A stretch of 50,957 nucleotides of DNA from an uncultured bacterium (lineage in GTDB: Bacteria; Chloroflexota; Anaerolineae; J036; Brachytrichaceae), in the NCBI GenBank assembly GCA_903921365.1, contig CAIXPS010000090.1, forward strand, positions 1-50,957. The letters run 5' to 3'. The notes below the pieces were generated by a model. It made no database searches. It saw only the letters and a list, made by a program, of their open reading frames with translations, and was not told the DNA's origin. Each line of letters starts with the position of its first letter. Position 1 is the first letter of the stretch. This document shows, piece by piece, positions 44,139-50,957 of the stretch. Made by a program: the position numbers and the translations under genes.

Positions 44139-44411
44139 CCTGTTACCTCTGAGCTTTCATGGCAGAACCCATGTGAGCAAGCCTGCCTGATTATACCGAC
44201 GAGCGTCAACTGGCATGGCGATCATTTCCGCTGCCTGCAACTTGGAGTACCGAGTACCGGCAATGGCATTTACCGTCATGATTGCGAACTGCGCAACTGT
44301 TATGCAAGGCATCCACATCAAGAAGTGGATAAGGATGCAAAATGTGTATGTGTTTCCCTGCGCTGTTATGATTAATCACGTCTGCATTCATTGGATGACT
44401 GACCACGGTAG
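44139..44411. other. Intergenic stretch without a supported gene
   Basis: This is the upstream region of the molybdenum hydroxylase. Visible are a short inverted repeat CATGG...CCATG near 44159 and a small tandem GAGTACC. No convincing gene, RNA or -35/-10 pair was found. Short open frames lack ribosome sites. Confidence 0.4.
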
Positions 44412-44943
44412 ATGGTTGTTTTCGTTGAGTGTGGCATAGACGCGCAGACAAAAGTTGATAGACGCGCTTTGGTAGAGACCAATTGATTATGAGTTCAAGT
44501 TCAGCCAACTGACTAATACATCTTTGCGTAAGCGCGTATTCAGAGCGTTGTCCCAGCAGGATTTCGAGTCATGGGCTGTCATCGCCGACAAGACAGTTCT
44601 GTCAGATACATTTCGTGTCATGAGTGGACTCGATGTTTACCTCTATTTTGTATCCGAGCTGATTCAACTCATACCTCCTTCACAACGTGAACAAGACACT
44701 CTGATACTAGACGAATTCGGCTCTTCCGCGAAGACGCGCACTGAGCTACGGCGTGTATTGAAAGATAGAGACGTACGGCCCGGATTTCATCGCACTCGGA
44801 CGGCGCGATCACATACTGAACCGTTGCTTCAGGTTGCTGACCTTGTTGCTGGGGCTATTGCGCGACGCGACACTGGGCAAGGCTCTGATCCGTATGATTT
44901 ATTAGCGTCGAAAATGAAGCGCGTTCTGGAATTTAGAGAGTAA
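44412..44943 (+). pseudogene. DUF3800 remnant, frameshifted and internally deleted
   Basis: A C-terminal fragment (from about 44476, reading EFKFSQL..., to the stop at 44943) matches the end of DUF3800 proteins. These are RNase-H-like, often mobile-element-associated. Typical is the C-terminal S-H-T-E-P-L-L-Q-V-A-D-L-V-A-G-A-I-A-R helix. The N-terminal acidic motif (family F-x-D-E-S-G) is probably the MVVFVECGIDA segment at 44412 in another frame. About 40-60 residues between the two parts are missing, and the frames do not join. A TTG at 44524 can start 139 residues but lacks a ribosome site. Decayed gene. Confidence 0.6.
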
Positions 44944-44949
44944 ACAGAA

Positions 44950-45021
44950 CCCGCTCTACTAGTCATTACTGCACTTAGCAGGTGACAGGCGACCACTGGC
45001 GGTCACTTTTCGTAGAGCGGG
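44950..45021. repeat. 10-bp inverted repeat downstream of the DUF3800 remnant
   Basis: CCCGCTCTAC (44950-44959) and GTAGAGCGGG (45012-45021) are perfect inverted copies 52 bases apart. They are followed by AAGTCGA-A-TCGACTT and a TTTT at 45024-45040, a terminator-like palindrome. Together they may mark a termination region or an insertion edge. Confidence 0.4.
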
Positions 45022-45096
45022 AGAAGTCGAATCGACTTTTCTATACTATGATTATACCTTGAGTTTAGAGTGCACCCCATCGCCCTACGTTGAGGG

Positions 45097-45268
45097 CAGG
45101 GCAATTGCATGTCGCCATAATCGGTCTCATTAGCTACACCTTGACTGGTTATGTACCTTATATGTCGCCAATTGCGGTTACATAATCGAGTAACGATGCC
45201 AAAAATGGCTATCGCGTACATCGATGTGCGCAAAATGGCGTCAACAAAGTCGACGTGCAATTGCCCTG
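45097..45268. mobile_element. 172-bp MITE-like element with 18-bp terminal inverted repeats
   Basis: The left end CAGGGCAATTGCATGTCG (45097-45114) and the right end CGACGTGCAATTGCCCTG (45251-45268) are inverted copies with 17 of 18 positions matching. Immediately outside both ends is ACGTTGAGGG (45087-45096 and 45269-45278), a perfect 10-bp direct repeat. That is the layout of a transposed element with a target-site duplication. The 136-base interior encodes nothing convincing, so the element is non-autonomous. The 10-bp duplication length is compatible with IS4-group transposases, but no parent element lies in the window. Confidence 0.82.
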
Positions 45269-45333
45269 ACGTTGAGGGGCAGCGTCACTGGGCGGGCGGC
45301 TATTACGGGTACAATGGTTATGGAAGAGTGAAA

Positions 45334-45510
45334 ATGCCGGAGCTAACACACGAGCAAATGATAGAAGAGATCGTCTCCCAGAACACTACAGCGCCTTTCG
45401 CCAGGCAAGCTGTGTCGGTGGAAGATCAGAATCGTGCTGCTGTGTTGAGGGCGATTGATGTCACATTGCAGGAAGACGCCGCGCTATGGAAGGAACTGGC
45501 AAAACACTGA
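45334..45510 (+). CDS. Small hypothetical protein upstream of hsdR
   Basis: The frame from ATG 45334 gives 58 residues (MPELTHEQMIEEIVSQNTTA... to LWKELAKH), a helical and acidic protein of no recognised family. GGAAGAG at 45322-45328 may serve as ribosome site. The longer frame starting at 45151 runs through the MITE-like element and is not believed. It ends 49 bases before hsdR, and could be an antitoxin-like or regulatory small protein, or simply spurious. Confidence 0.4.
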   Translation: MPELTHEQMIEEIVSQNTTAPFARQAVSVEDQNRAAVLRAIDVTLQEDAALWKELAKH

Positions 45511-45559
45511 TCATTCCGACTGTTATTGGGCATGGACACGGTTGATACAGCGATTCACT

Positions 45560-48100
45560 ATGCCACAAAACGAAGCTGCCGCTCGCATCAAAATCAACAA
45601 GCTGCTCGAAGCTGCCGGCTGGCGTTTCTTCGCGGACAGCCATGGCCCTGCTAACATCCGGCTGGAATCGGGCGTGACGATCACGTCGAAGGGACTTGAT
45701 GCGCTGGGCGCGGATTTCGATAAAACCTCGAAAGGGTTCATCGACTTTTTGCTGCTCAACGAGAAGGGGTTTCCCCTGGTCATCCTCGAAGCAAAATCCG
45801 AGGACAAGGACCCGCTTGTGGGCAAGGAGCAGGCTCGCAAGTACGCGCGCTCGCAGAACTGTCGCTTTGTCATCCTGTCGAATGGCAACCTGCATTACTT
45901 CTGGGACCTGGAACGCGGCAACCCGTATGTGATTACGGCCTTCCCAAAACCCGATTCGGTGGCCGGCTACCTGAAAGTCGTCCCCAACCCTGCGCACCTG
46001 ATTTCGGAAGCGGTGGGCGAGGATTACATCGCCCTCACGCAGCGACCGGGTTATGCTGCTGAGGCCGCCTGGAAGAAACCCGCCGAGCGCCCTGGCTTCA
46101 TTGAGCGCAACAGCCTGCGCTTTCTGCGCGCCTACCAGATCAGGGCGATTACCGCGTTGCAAACCGCCGTCAAAAAAGGGCACGACCGTTTTTTGTTTGA
46201 GATGGCGACCGGAACAGGCAAGACGCTTACCGCAGCGGCAGTGATCAAGCTTTTCCTGCGCACCAGCAACGCCAGCCGCGTGCTATTCCTGGTGGATCGT
46301 CTGGAACTCGAAGAGCAGGCGAGGAAAGCCTTCGTCAAGGTGCTGGCCAACGATTACAAGACCGTCGTTTACAAAGAGAGCCGCGATGAGTGGCGCAAGG
46401 CCGAGATCGTCGTCAGCACCGTCCAGTCGCTATTGTTCAACAACAAGTACCGGCAACTGTTCTCGCCCACGGACTTCGACCTGGTTATCTCTGACGAAGC
46501 GCATCGCTCCATCGGCGGCAACGCCCGCGCGGTGTTCGATTACTTCATCGGCTATAAACTGGGACTCACAGCGACGCCGAAAGACTACCTGAAGAAGCTC
46601 GACCGCTCTGCGCCCGCATCCGCCAATGACCCGCGCGAATACGAGCGGCGTATATTGCTCGATACCTATCGCACCTTTGGCTGCGACGACGGCCAACCCA
46701 CCTTCCGTTACTCGTTGCTCGATGGCGTGAAGGATGGTTTTCTGATCAACCCGACCGTGGTGGACGCCCGGAGTGATATCACGACGCAGCTCCTCTCTGA
46801 GAAAGGATTCGTGGTCGAGTACAAGGACGACGAAGGCGATGATCAGACGGAAACCTTCCGGCTGCGCGAGTTCGAGAAGCGTTTCTTCGCCGAGGCCACC
46901 AACCAGCTTTTCTGCAAGACCTTTCTGGAGCACGCGTTGCGCGACCCGATCAGCGGCGAGATTGGCAAGTCAATTGTCTTTGCCGTCAGCCAGCACCACG
47001 CCGCCAAACTCACCCAGATTCTGAACCAGATGGCCGACCGGATGTTCCCTGGCAAGTATCAGTCGGACTTCGCCGCGCAGGTGACCTCGCAAGTGGCCGA
47101 TGCGCAACAGTTCACGATCAACTTCACTAACAACACGCTGCTTGGCTCGGCCAACTTCATGCCTGCCTACCGCACTAGCAAGGCGCGTGTGTGCGTCACC
47201 GTCGGAATGATGACAACAGGTTACGACTGCCCCGACATCCTCAATCTTGGCCTGTTCCGACCGATCTTCTCGCCCACCGATTTCATCCAGATCAAGGGAC
47301 GCGGCACGCGCCGGCACAACTTCCTCGAACAGCTTTTCGACGACGGTTTAAAAGACAGCATCAAGGATGCCCGGAAGCGCACTTACAAGCTCTTCGACTT
47401 CTTCGCCAACTGCGAATACTTCGAGGAGAAATACGATTACGATCAGGTCATCAAGCTGCCCAAACCCGGCATGCCTCCCGGCGCAGAGACGGGCAGCGGC
47501 CCAACCGGCAACGGGGGAGACTACGAGCACCTCGGTGCGGACATCCTCATCGACCTCAAGGAACAACCCGTCGGGTACCAGGGCATGAAGATCGACCGCA
47601 TGTTTTACGAGAAGTTCGAGGACGCCGTGCGTGAGAACCCGGCCATCGCCGCAGGGGTGAAAGAAGGGCAATGGGAACGCGTGACGGATTACGTCAACCG
47701 CGAGGTATTGAACAAGCCGAACGAGTTTTACACGCTCGAAAAGCTGCGCAAAGCCGCCGGTGTGGATCGCCGCCTGTCCCTGCGCGAAATCCTGGAGAAA
47801 ATCTTCGGCTTCATCCCCGGCTTCAAATCGAAGGATGAACTGCTGGAAGAGGAGTTCGCCAAGTTCGTCGCCGACTACAAGCCGCAGGACGCCGCCACGA
47901 TCCCCGCGCTCAGGAACTACTTCAAGGCCTACGCAACGAGCGACCAGATTCGCCACATCATCGAGAGTGGGCAGTTGACCGACCTGGCTACCAACCCGGC
48001 CTTCTCAACGCGCGATTACCGCGCAGTGCCGTCCAAATACCGCGCGATCATCCCCGAATACATCAAGGACTATGTGCCCTTGAATCAGTTCACCGCATAA
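45560..48100 (+). CDS. hsdR: Type I restriction enzyme endonuclease/translocase subunit HsdR
   Basis: An 846-residue motor and nuclease subunit that translocates and cuts DNA lacking the host methylation. The N-terminal nuclease region has D62 in GFIDFLLL and E77-A-K79 in LVILEAKSE, the PD-ExK core. The SF2 translocase follows: Walker A ATGTGK (216-221), DEAH box S-D-E-A-H (D312-H315), GLTATP and the later Q-I-K-G-R-G-T-R-R arginine motif. The C-terminal about 200 residues are the helical assembly domain. ATG 45560 lacks a strong ribosome site; upstream in-frame residues look non-coding. An EcoEI-like layout is suggested. Its partner hsdM-hsdS lies 865 bases downstream. Confidence 0.93.
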   Translation: MPQNEAAARIKINKLLEAAGWRFFADSHGPANIRLESGVTITSKGLDALGADFDKTSKGFIDFLLLNEKGFPLVILEAKSEDKDPLVGKEQARKYARSQNCRFVILSNGNLHYFWDLERGNPYVITAFPKPDSVAGYLKVVPNPAHLISEAVGEDYIALTQRPGYAAEAAWKKPAERPGFIERNSLRFLRAYQIRAITALQTAVKKGHDRFLFEMATGTGKTLTAAAVIKLFLRTSNASRVLFLVDRLELEEQARKAFVKVLANDYKTVVYKESRDEWRKAEIVVSTVQSLLFNNKYRQLFSPTDFDLVISDEAHRSIGGNARAVFDYFIGYKLGLTATPKDYLKKLDRSAPASANDPREYERRILLDTYRTFGCDDGQPTFRYSLLDGVKDGFLINPTVVDARSDITTQLLSEKGFVVEYKDDEGDDQTETFRLREFEKRFFAEATNQLFCKTFLEHALRDPISGEIGKSIVFAVSQHHAAKLTQILNQMADRMFPGKYQSDFAAQVTSQVADAQQFTINFTNNTLLGSANFMPAYRTSKARVCVTVGMMTTGYDCPDILNLGLFRPIFSPTDFIQIKGRGTRRHNFLEQLFDDGLKDSIKDARKRTYKLFDFFANCEYFEEKYDYDQVIKLPKPGMPPGAETGSGPTGNGGDYEHLGADILIDLKEQPVGYQGMKIDRMFYEKFEDAVRENPAIAAGVKEGQWERVTDYVNREVLNKPNEFYTLEKLRKAAGVDRRLSLREILEKIFGFIPGFKSKDELLEEEFAKFVADYKPQDAATIPALRNYFKAYATSDQIRHIIESGQLTDLATNPAFSTRDYRAVPSKYRAIIPEYIKDYVPLNQFTA

Positions 48101-48105
48101 GCATG

Positions 48106-48196
48106 CGGAGAAGATTGAACCACGGAAAACACGGAATCAGAACAGACAAATCTATCTTTCTCATCTGCTTCCGTGTATTCAGTGTTTTCCGTGGTT
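48106..48196. repeat. ACCACGGAA repeat unit 1, before the GxxExxY gene
   Basis: AACCACGGAAAACAC (48118-48132) and GTGTTTTCCGTGGTT (48182-48196) are perfect inverted repeats. The 31 bases at 48106-48136 recur exactly at 48639-48669 on the far side of the GxxExxY gene. Confidence 0.75.
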
Positions 48197-48260
48197 ACAT
48201 TCTGTCCGAATCCGGTTTTCAAGCCACAGAAGACTTTGAAACAGACATGGAGTTACAAAA

Positions 48261-48638
48261 ATGGCCGACTTGCTTTACTCCGATAAAAGCTATCAAATCC
48301 GTGGGGCATTCTTTGAGGTGTATCGCGAAATGGGCTGCGGGTTCCTGGAAGCGGTCTATCAGGAATGTCTCGCGTTGGAGTTTACCCGCCGGAACATTCT
48401 CTTTAAGGCTCAATACGGGTTGACACTGCAATACAAGGGTGACACTCTGGTGCAGGTGTATCGGCCAGACTTCATCTGTTATGACCTCGTCATCGTCGAG
48501 ATCAAGGCTGTCAAGGAACTGGCGAGCGAGCATCAAGCGCAGGTTCACAACTATTTGAGAGTCACCGGCTTGAAGCTGGGTCTACTGGTGAATTTCGGCC
48601 ACCACCCACAGGTCGAAATTGAACGCATTGTGAGATAA
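48261..48638 (+). CDS. GxxExxY family protein (PD-(D/E)XK-like)
   Basis: A 125-residue protein. The name motif is seen as CGFLEAVYQ (G-x-x-E-x-x-Y), followed by a PD-(D/E)XK-type core V-Y-R-P-D-F-I-C...I-V-E-I-K-A-V-K-E-L. The family's H-x-x-Q-x-x-N-Y-L-R-V-T-G and G-L-L-V-N-F-G end is complete. The fold suggests a nuclease, but activity is undescribed as far as I know. It sits between hsdR and the hsdM-hsdS fusion and between copies of an inverted-repeat family, with identical 31-bp repeats at its two sides. It therefore looks like a mobile cassette. ATG 48261 is the natural start. Confidence 0.85.
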   Translation: MADLLYSDKSYQIRGAFFEVYREMGCGFLEAVYQECLALEFTRRNILFKAQYGLTLQYKGDTLVQVYRPDFICYDLVIVEIKAVKELASEHQAQVHNYLRVTGLKLGLLVNFGHHPQVEIERIVR

Positions 48639-48949
48639 CGGAGAAGATTGAACCACGGAAAACACGGAAAGGACGGAACCAGAACAGATAGGACTGGTGG
48701 TCGTGTCTACATCCGTCTATTCAGTGTATTCCGTGGTGAAGATCAGAATCCGGAGAGTCAACCACGGAATACACGGAAAGGACAGAACCAGAACAGATAG
48801 GACTGGTGATCGTGTCTTGTTCCGTGTATTCAGTCTTTTCCGTGGTTATATTCTGTCCGAGTCCGGTATTTCAACTCCGTTCCGTCCTTTTCCGTGTATT
48901 CTGTGTATTCCGTGGTTACATTCTGTCTGTATCTTCTTTGCCGTGGTTA
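48639..48949. repeat. ACCACGGAA repeat cluster between the GxxExxY and hsdM genes
   Basis: This gene-free stretch is made of repeat copies. Unit 2 spans 48651-48737, unit 3 spans 48760-48847 (about 109 bases apart, with nearly the same interior). There is a right-arm-only copy at 48879-48917 and a trace TTGCCGTGGTT near 48938-48948. Each full unit has the form ACCACGGAAxACACGGAA, about 50 bases, then TCCGTGTATT...TCCGTGGT. It starts with the exact 31-bp repeat (48639-48669) shared with 48106-48136. No open frame with a ribosome site lies here. Confidence 0.8.
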
Positions 48950-48965
48950 AACTCTGAGTATTTCT

Positions 48966-50957
48966 ATGCTTGATTCCGATACCAAACGCCGCATTGACAC
49001 CGCCCGCGACATCCTCGTAGGCAAAGTGCCTGACCCCAAGTCGCAGGTCGAGCAGATCACGATTGCGCTGATCTACAAGTTCATGGACGACATGGACGCC
49101 GAGTCCGAGGAACTGGGCGGCAAGCGCAAGTTTTTCACCGGCGACTTCACCCGCTATGGCTGGGCCAAGCTGATGCGCGCCGGGCTGGGCGGCTTCGAGA
49201 CGCTGAACCTGTACGCCGAAGGCATCAGCCGCATGCCCGAAAACCCCGGCATCCCGGCGCTCTTCCGCGACATCTTCAAGAACGCCTATCTGCCCTACCG
49301 CGACCCCGAGACGTTGAAGAGCTTCCTGAAGATCATCGACGACTTCAGCTACGACCATTCCGAGCGCCTCGGCGACGCTTTCGAGTATCTGCTCTCCGTC
49401 CTCGGTTCGCAGGGCGATGCCGGGCAGTTTCGCACGCCGCGCAACTTCATCGACTTTATCGTCGAGATAATCGACCCAAAGAAAGACGAAACCATGCTCG
49501 ACGTGGCGTGCGGCACAGCGGGATTTATCATCTCCACGTACAAGCATATCCTGCGCGCCAACACCGACGTGAACGGTCAACTCACCCTCACGCCCGAGGA
49601 AAAGGGTCGGCTGGCCCACAACTTGCGCGGCTATGACATCTCGCCCGACATGGTGCGCCTGTCGCTGGTGAACCTGTATCTGCACGGCTTCGCTGATCCG
49701 CACATCTACGAATACGACACCCTCACCTCTGAAGAGCGCTGGAACGAATTTGCCGATATTCAGATGGCGAATCCGCCGTTTATGTCCCCGAAAGGCGGCA
49801 TCAAGCCGCACAAGCGTTTCAGCATCCAGGCCAAACGCAGCGAAGTGCTGTTCGTCGACTACATCGCCAGCCACCTCACCCCGACCGGTCGCGCCGCGAT
49901 CATCGTCCCAGAGGGCATCATCTTCCAGAGCCAGGGGGCATACAAAACCCTGCGCAAGATGCTCGTGGAAGAGTACCTCGTCGCCGTCATCTCGCTCCCG
50001 GCGGGCGTGTTCAACCCCTACTCCGGCGTCAAGACCTCGATCCTCATCCTCGACAAAACGCTGGCCCGACAGAGCGCCACCATCGGCTTCTTCAAGATCG
50101 ACAACGACGGGTTCGGCCTGGGCGCGCAACGCCGCCCGATTGAGCAGAATGATCTACCGAAGGTCAAGGCTGAAATCATGGCCTACCTGCAAGTCGTGCG
50201 GGAGAAACTGCCGCTCAATGACCTCAAACCCACGCACGGGCTGATTGTGGCGAAAGAGAAGATTGCAGCAAATGGTGACTACAACTTGAGCGGGGAGCGG
50301 TATCGGGAGAACGGAATCAGATCATCTAGTTGGCCTTACGTTGCTGTTGCGGAAGTCTTCCAGAGATCGGATGAAACGATACAACCCGATTCTATCGAGG
50401 GTACTGTTACGTATATTGGGCTAGAAAACATTACCCAGAACAGTGGGCAAATAACTGGAGTCGTCATCACCGACAAGCCAGCGGATATCAAGAGCCTGAA
50501 GAACACATTTAAGCCAAACGAGATTCTCTATGGCAAACTGCGTCCAAACCTTAACAAGGTCTGGCTATCAGATCGTAATGGTATTTGCTCAACTGACATC
50601 CTTGTCATTAAGCCATTGAATGAGTTTGTTGTTCCTGCGCTATACGCCTATGTTTTCCGAAGTGGACGTTTTAACGATGCAGTGATGACTCAACTTAAAG
50701 GCGCTCAACTACCAAGGATTGGCTGGATATCATTTGCGGAAATACATATTCCCCTCCCGCCGGTTGATGTTCAAAAGGAGATCGTGGCGGAGATCGAGGA
50801 CTACCAGAAGGTTATCGATGGCGCCCGCGCTGTCCTCGACAATTACCGCCCGCATATCCCTATCGATCCCGATTGGCCGGAAATAACCATCGGTGATTGT
50901 TGTGAGGTAAAGGGCGGAAAGCGCCTCCCATTAGGTGAACAGTTCAGCAATATAGCA
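48966..50957 (+). CDS. hsdM: Type I restriction-modification methyltransferase HsdM fused to specificity subunit HsdS (runs off the right edge)
   Basis: The frame runs from ATG 48966 to the window end without a stop, 664 codons. The N-terminal helical domain of HsdM (1-150) comes first. The N6-adenine methyltransferase follows, with the AdoMet motif D-V-A-C-G-T-A-G-F from D179 and the catalytic N-P-P-F at N269. From about residue 450, HsdS-type sequence begins: a target-recognition domain (SSWPYVAVAEVFQRSDE, Y-G-K-L-R-P-N-L-N-K-V-W), and the conserved helix near 595-640 (I-P-L-P-P-V-D-V-Q-K-E-I-V-A-E-I-E). The second recognition domain begins with E-I-T-I-G-D-C-C-E-V-K-G-G-K-R at the edge. 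No HsdR-type domain is fused. ATG has no strong ribosome site. Confidence 0.92.
   Translation, partial: MLDSDTKRRIDTARDILVGKVPDPKSQVEQITIALIYKFMDDMDAESEELGGKRKFFTGDFTRYGWAKLMRAGLGGFETLNLYAEGISRMPENPGIPALFRDIFKNAYLPYRDPETLKSFLKIIDDFSYDHSERLGDAFEYLLSVLGSQGDAGQFRTPRNFIDFIVEIIDPKKDETMLDVACGTAGFIISTYKHILRANTDVNGQLTLTPEEKGRLAHNLRGYDISPDMVRLSLVNLYLHGFADPHIYEYDTLTSEERWNEFADIQMANPPFMSPKGGIKPHKRFSIQAKRSEVLFVDYIASHLTPTGRAAIIVPEGIIFQSQGAYKTLRKMLVEEYLVAVISLPAGVFNPYSGVKTSILILDKTLARQSATIGFFKIDNDGFGLGAQRRPIEQNDLPKVKAEIMAYLQVVREKLPLNDLKPTHGLIVAKEKIAANGDYNLSGERYRENGIRSSSWPYVAVAEVFQRSDETIQPDSIEGTVTYIGLENITQNSGQITGVVITDKPADIKSLKNTFKPNEILYGKLRPNLNKVWLSDRNGICSTDILVIKPLNEFVVPALYAYVFRSGRFNDAVMTQLKGAQLPRIGWISFAEIHIPLPPVDVQKEIVAEIEDYQKVIDGARAVLDNYRPHIPIDPDWPEITIGDCCEVKGGKRLPLGEQFSNIA

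Noticed and set aside
44215-44439. A 74-residue plus-strand frame upstream of the DUF3800 remnant
   Set aside because: There is no ribosome site, no recognisable family, and it overlaps the likely N-terminus of the remnant in another frame.
45151-45510. A 119-residue protein starting at 45151
   Set aside because: Its first half is inside the MITE-like element, so only the part from ATG 45334 is kept as a possible gene.
48846-50129. A 427-residue open frame on the minus strand
   Set aside because: It lies fully opposite the hsdM-hsdS gene, has no ribosome site and shows low-complexity V/D/E/R composition typical of an antisense shadow.
1-50957. tRNA or rRNA genes
   Set aside because: No cloverleaf with TTCGA loop and acceptor stem, and no rRNA-like conserved stretch, was seen by eye; a covariance-model scan would be decisive.

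Overview
The window is about 51 kb of a moderately GC-rich bacterial chromosome with dense, often overlapping genes. It looks like a member of the Chloroflexota (Anaerolineae-like). This is inferred from several traits: exported proteins ending in a YLPL-type tail, toast-rack/LiaF-like membrane proteins, a DUF6951 protein, a two-gene E1 pyruvate-dehydrogenase-type operon, and short hairpin repeats scattered between and even inside genes. No rRNA, tRNA or CRISPR array was seen, so the taxonomic call rests on gene content only.

Layout. Positions 1-2539 (+) hold three small membrane/toast-rack proteins. Positions 2663-6581 (-) hold a DUF4143 remnant and an E1alpha-E1beta-E2 2-oxoacid dehydrogenase operon whose E2 carries two repeat-encoded linkers. 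Positions 6697-9609 hold a DUF6951 protein, a small membrane protein, a secreted seven-repeat beta-propeller and a second secreted protein. Positions 9641-10188 are an array of hairpin repeats. Positions 10189-16492 (-) are a sugar-acid catabolic operon: a mannonate dehydratase-like enzyme, an unrecognised 640-residue protein, a galactonate dehydratase, a mandelate-racemase-like dehydratase and a lactonase-like amidohydrolase that seems to start at CTG. Divergent from it, 16666-22324 (+) carries an acetyltransferase, a class II aldolase, a Gfo/Idh/MocA oxidoreductase, an MFS transporter bracketed by direct repeats, and a class V aminotransferase.

Positions 22332-30908 (-) hold a second carbohydrate run: a GH4 alpha-galactosidase-like enzyme, an orphan BrnA-type antitoxin, an aldose epimerase, DegV, a molybdenum-cofactor-sulfurase-like protein, a sugar isomerase/epimerase, DUF2071 and a GH43-like propeller protein. 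Positions 30972-38425 (-) hold core functions: a phosphoesterase, prfB with its programmed +1 frameshift, ftsY, a membrane glycosyltransferase and a polar amino-acid ABC importer with a strong promoter. Positions 38539-44138 (-) hold a HAD phosphatase, a PIG-L deacetylase, threonine aldolase and a fused molybdenum hydroxylase.

The last part, 44139-50957 (+), is accessory DNA. It contains a DUF3800 remnant, a 172-bp MITE-like element with 18-bp terminal repeats and 10-bp target duplications, and a type I restriction system. In that system hsdR and an hsdM-hsdS fusion are separated by a GxxExxY cassette lying between copies of an inverted-repeat family. The right edge cuts the hsdM-hsdS fusion.
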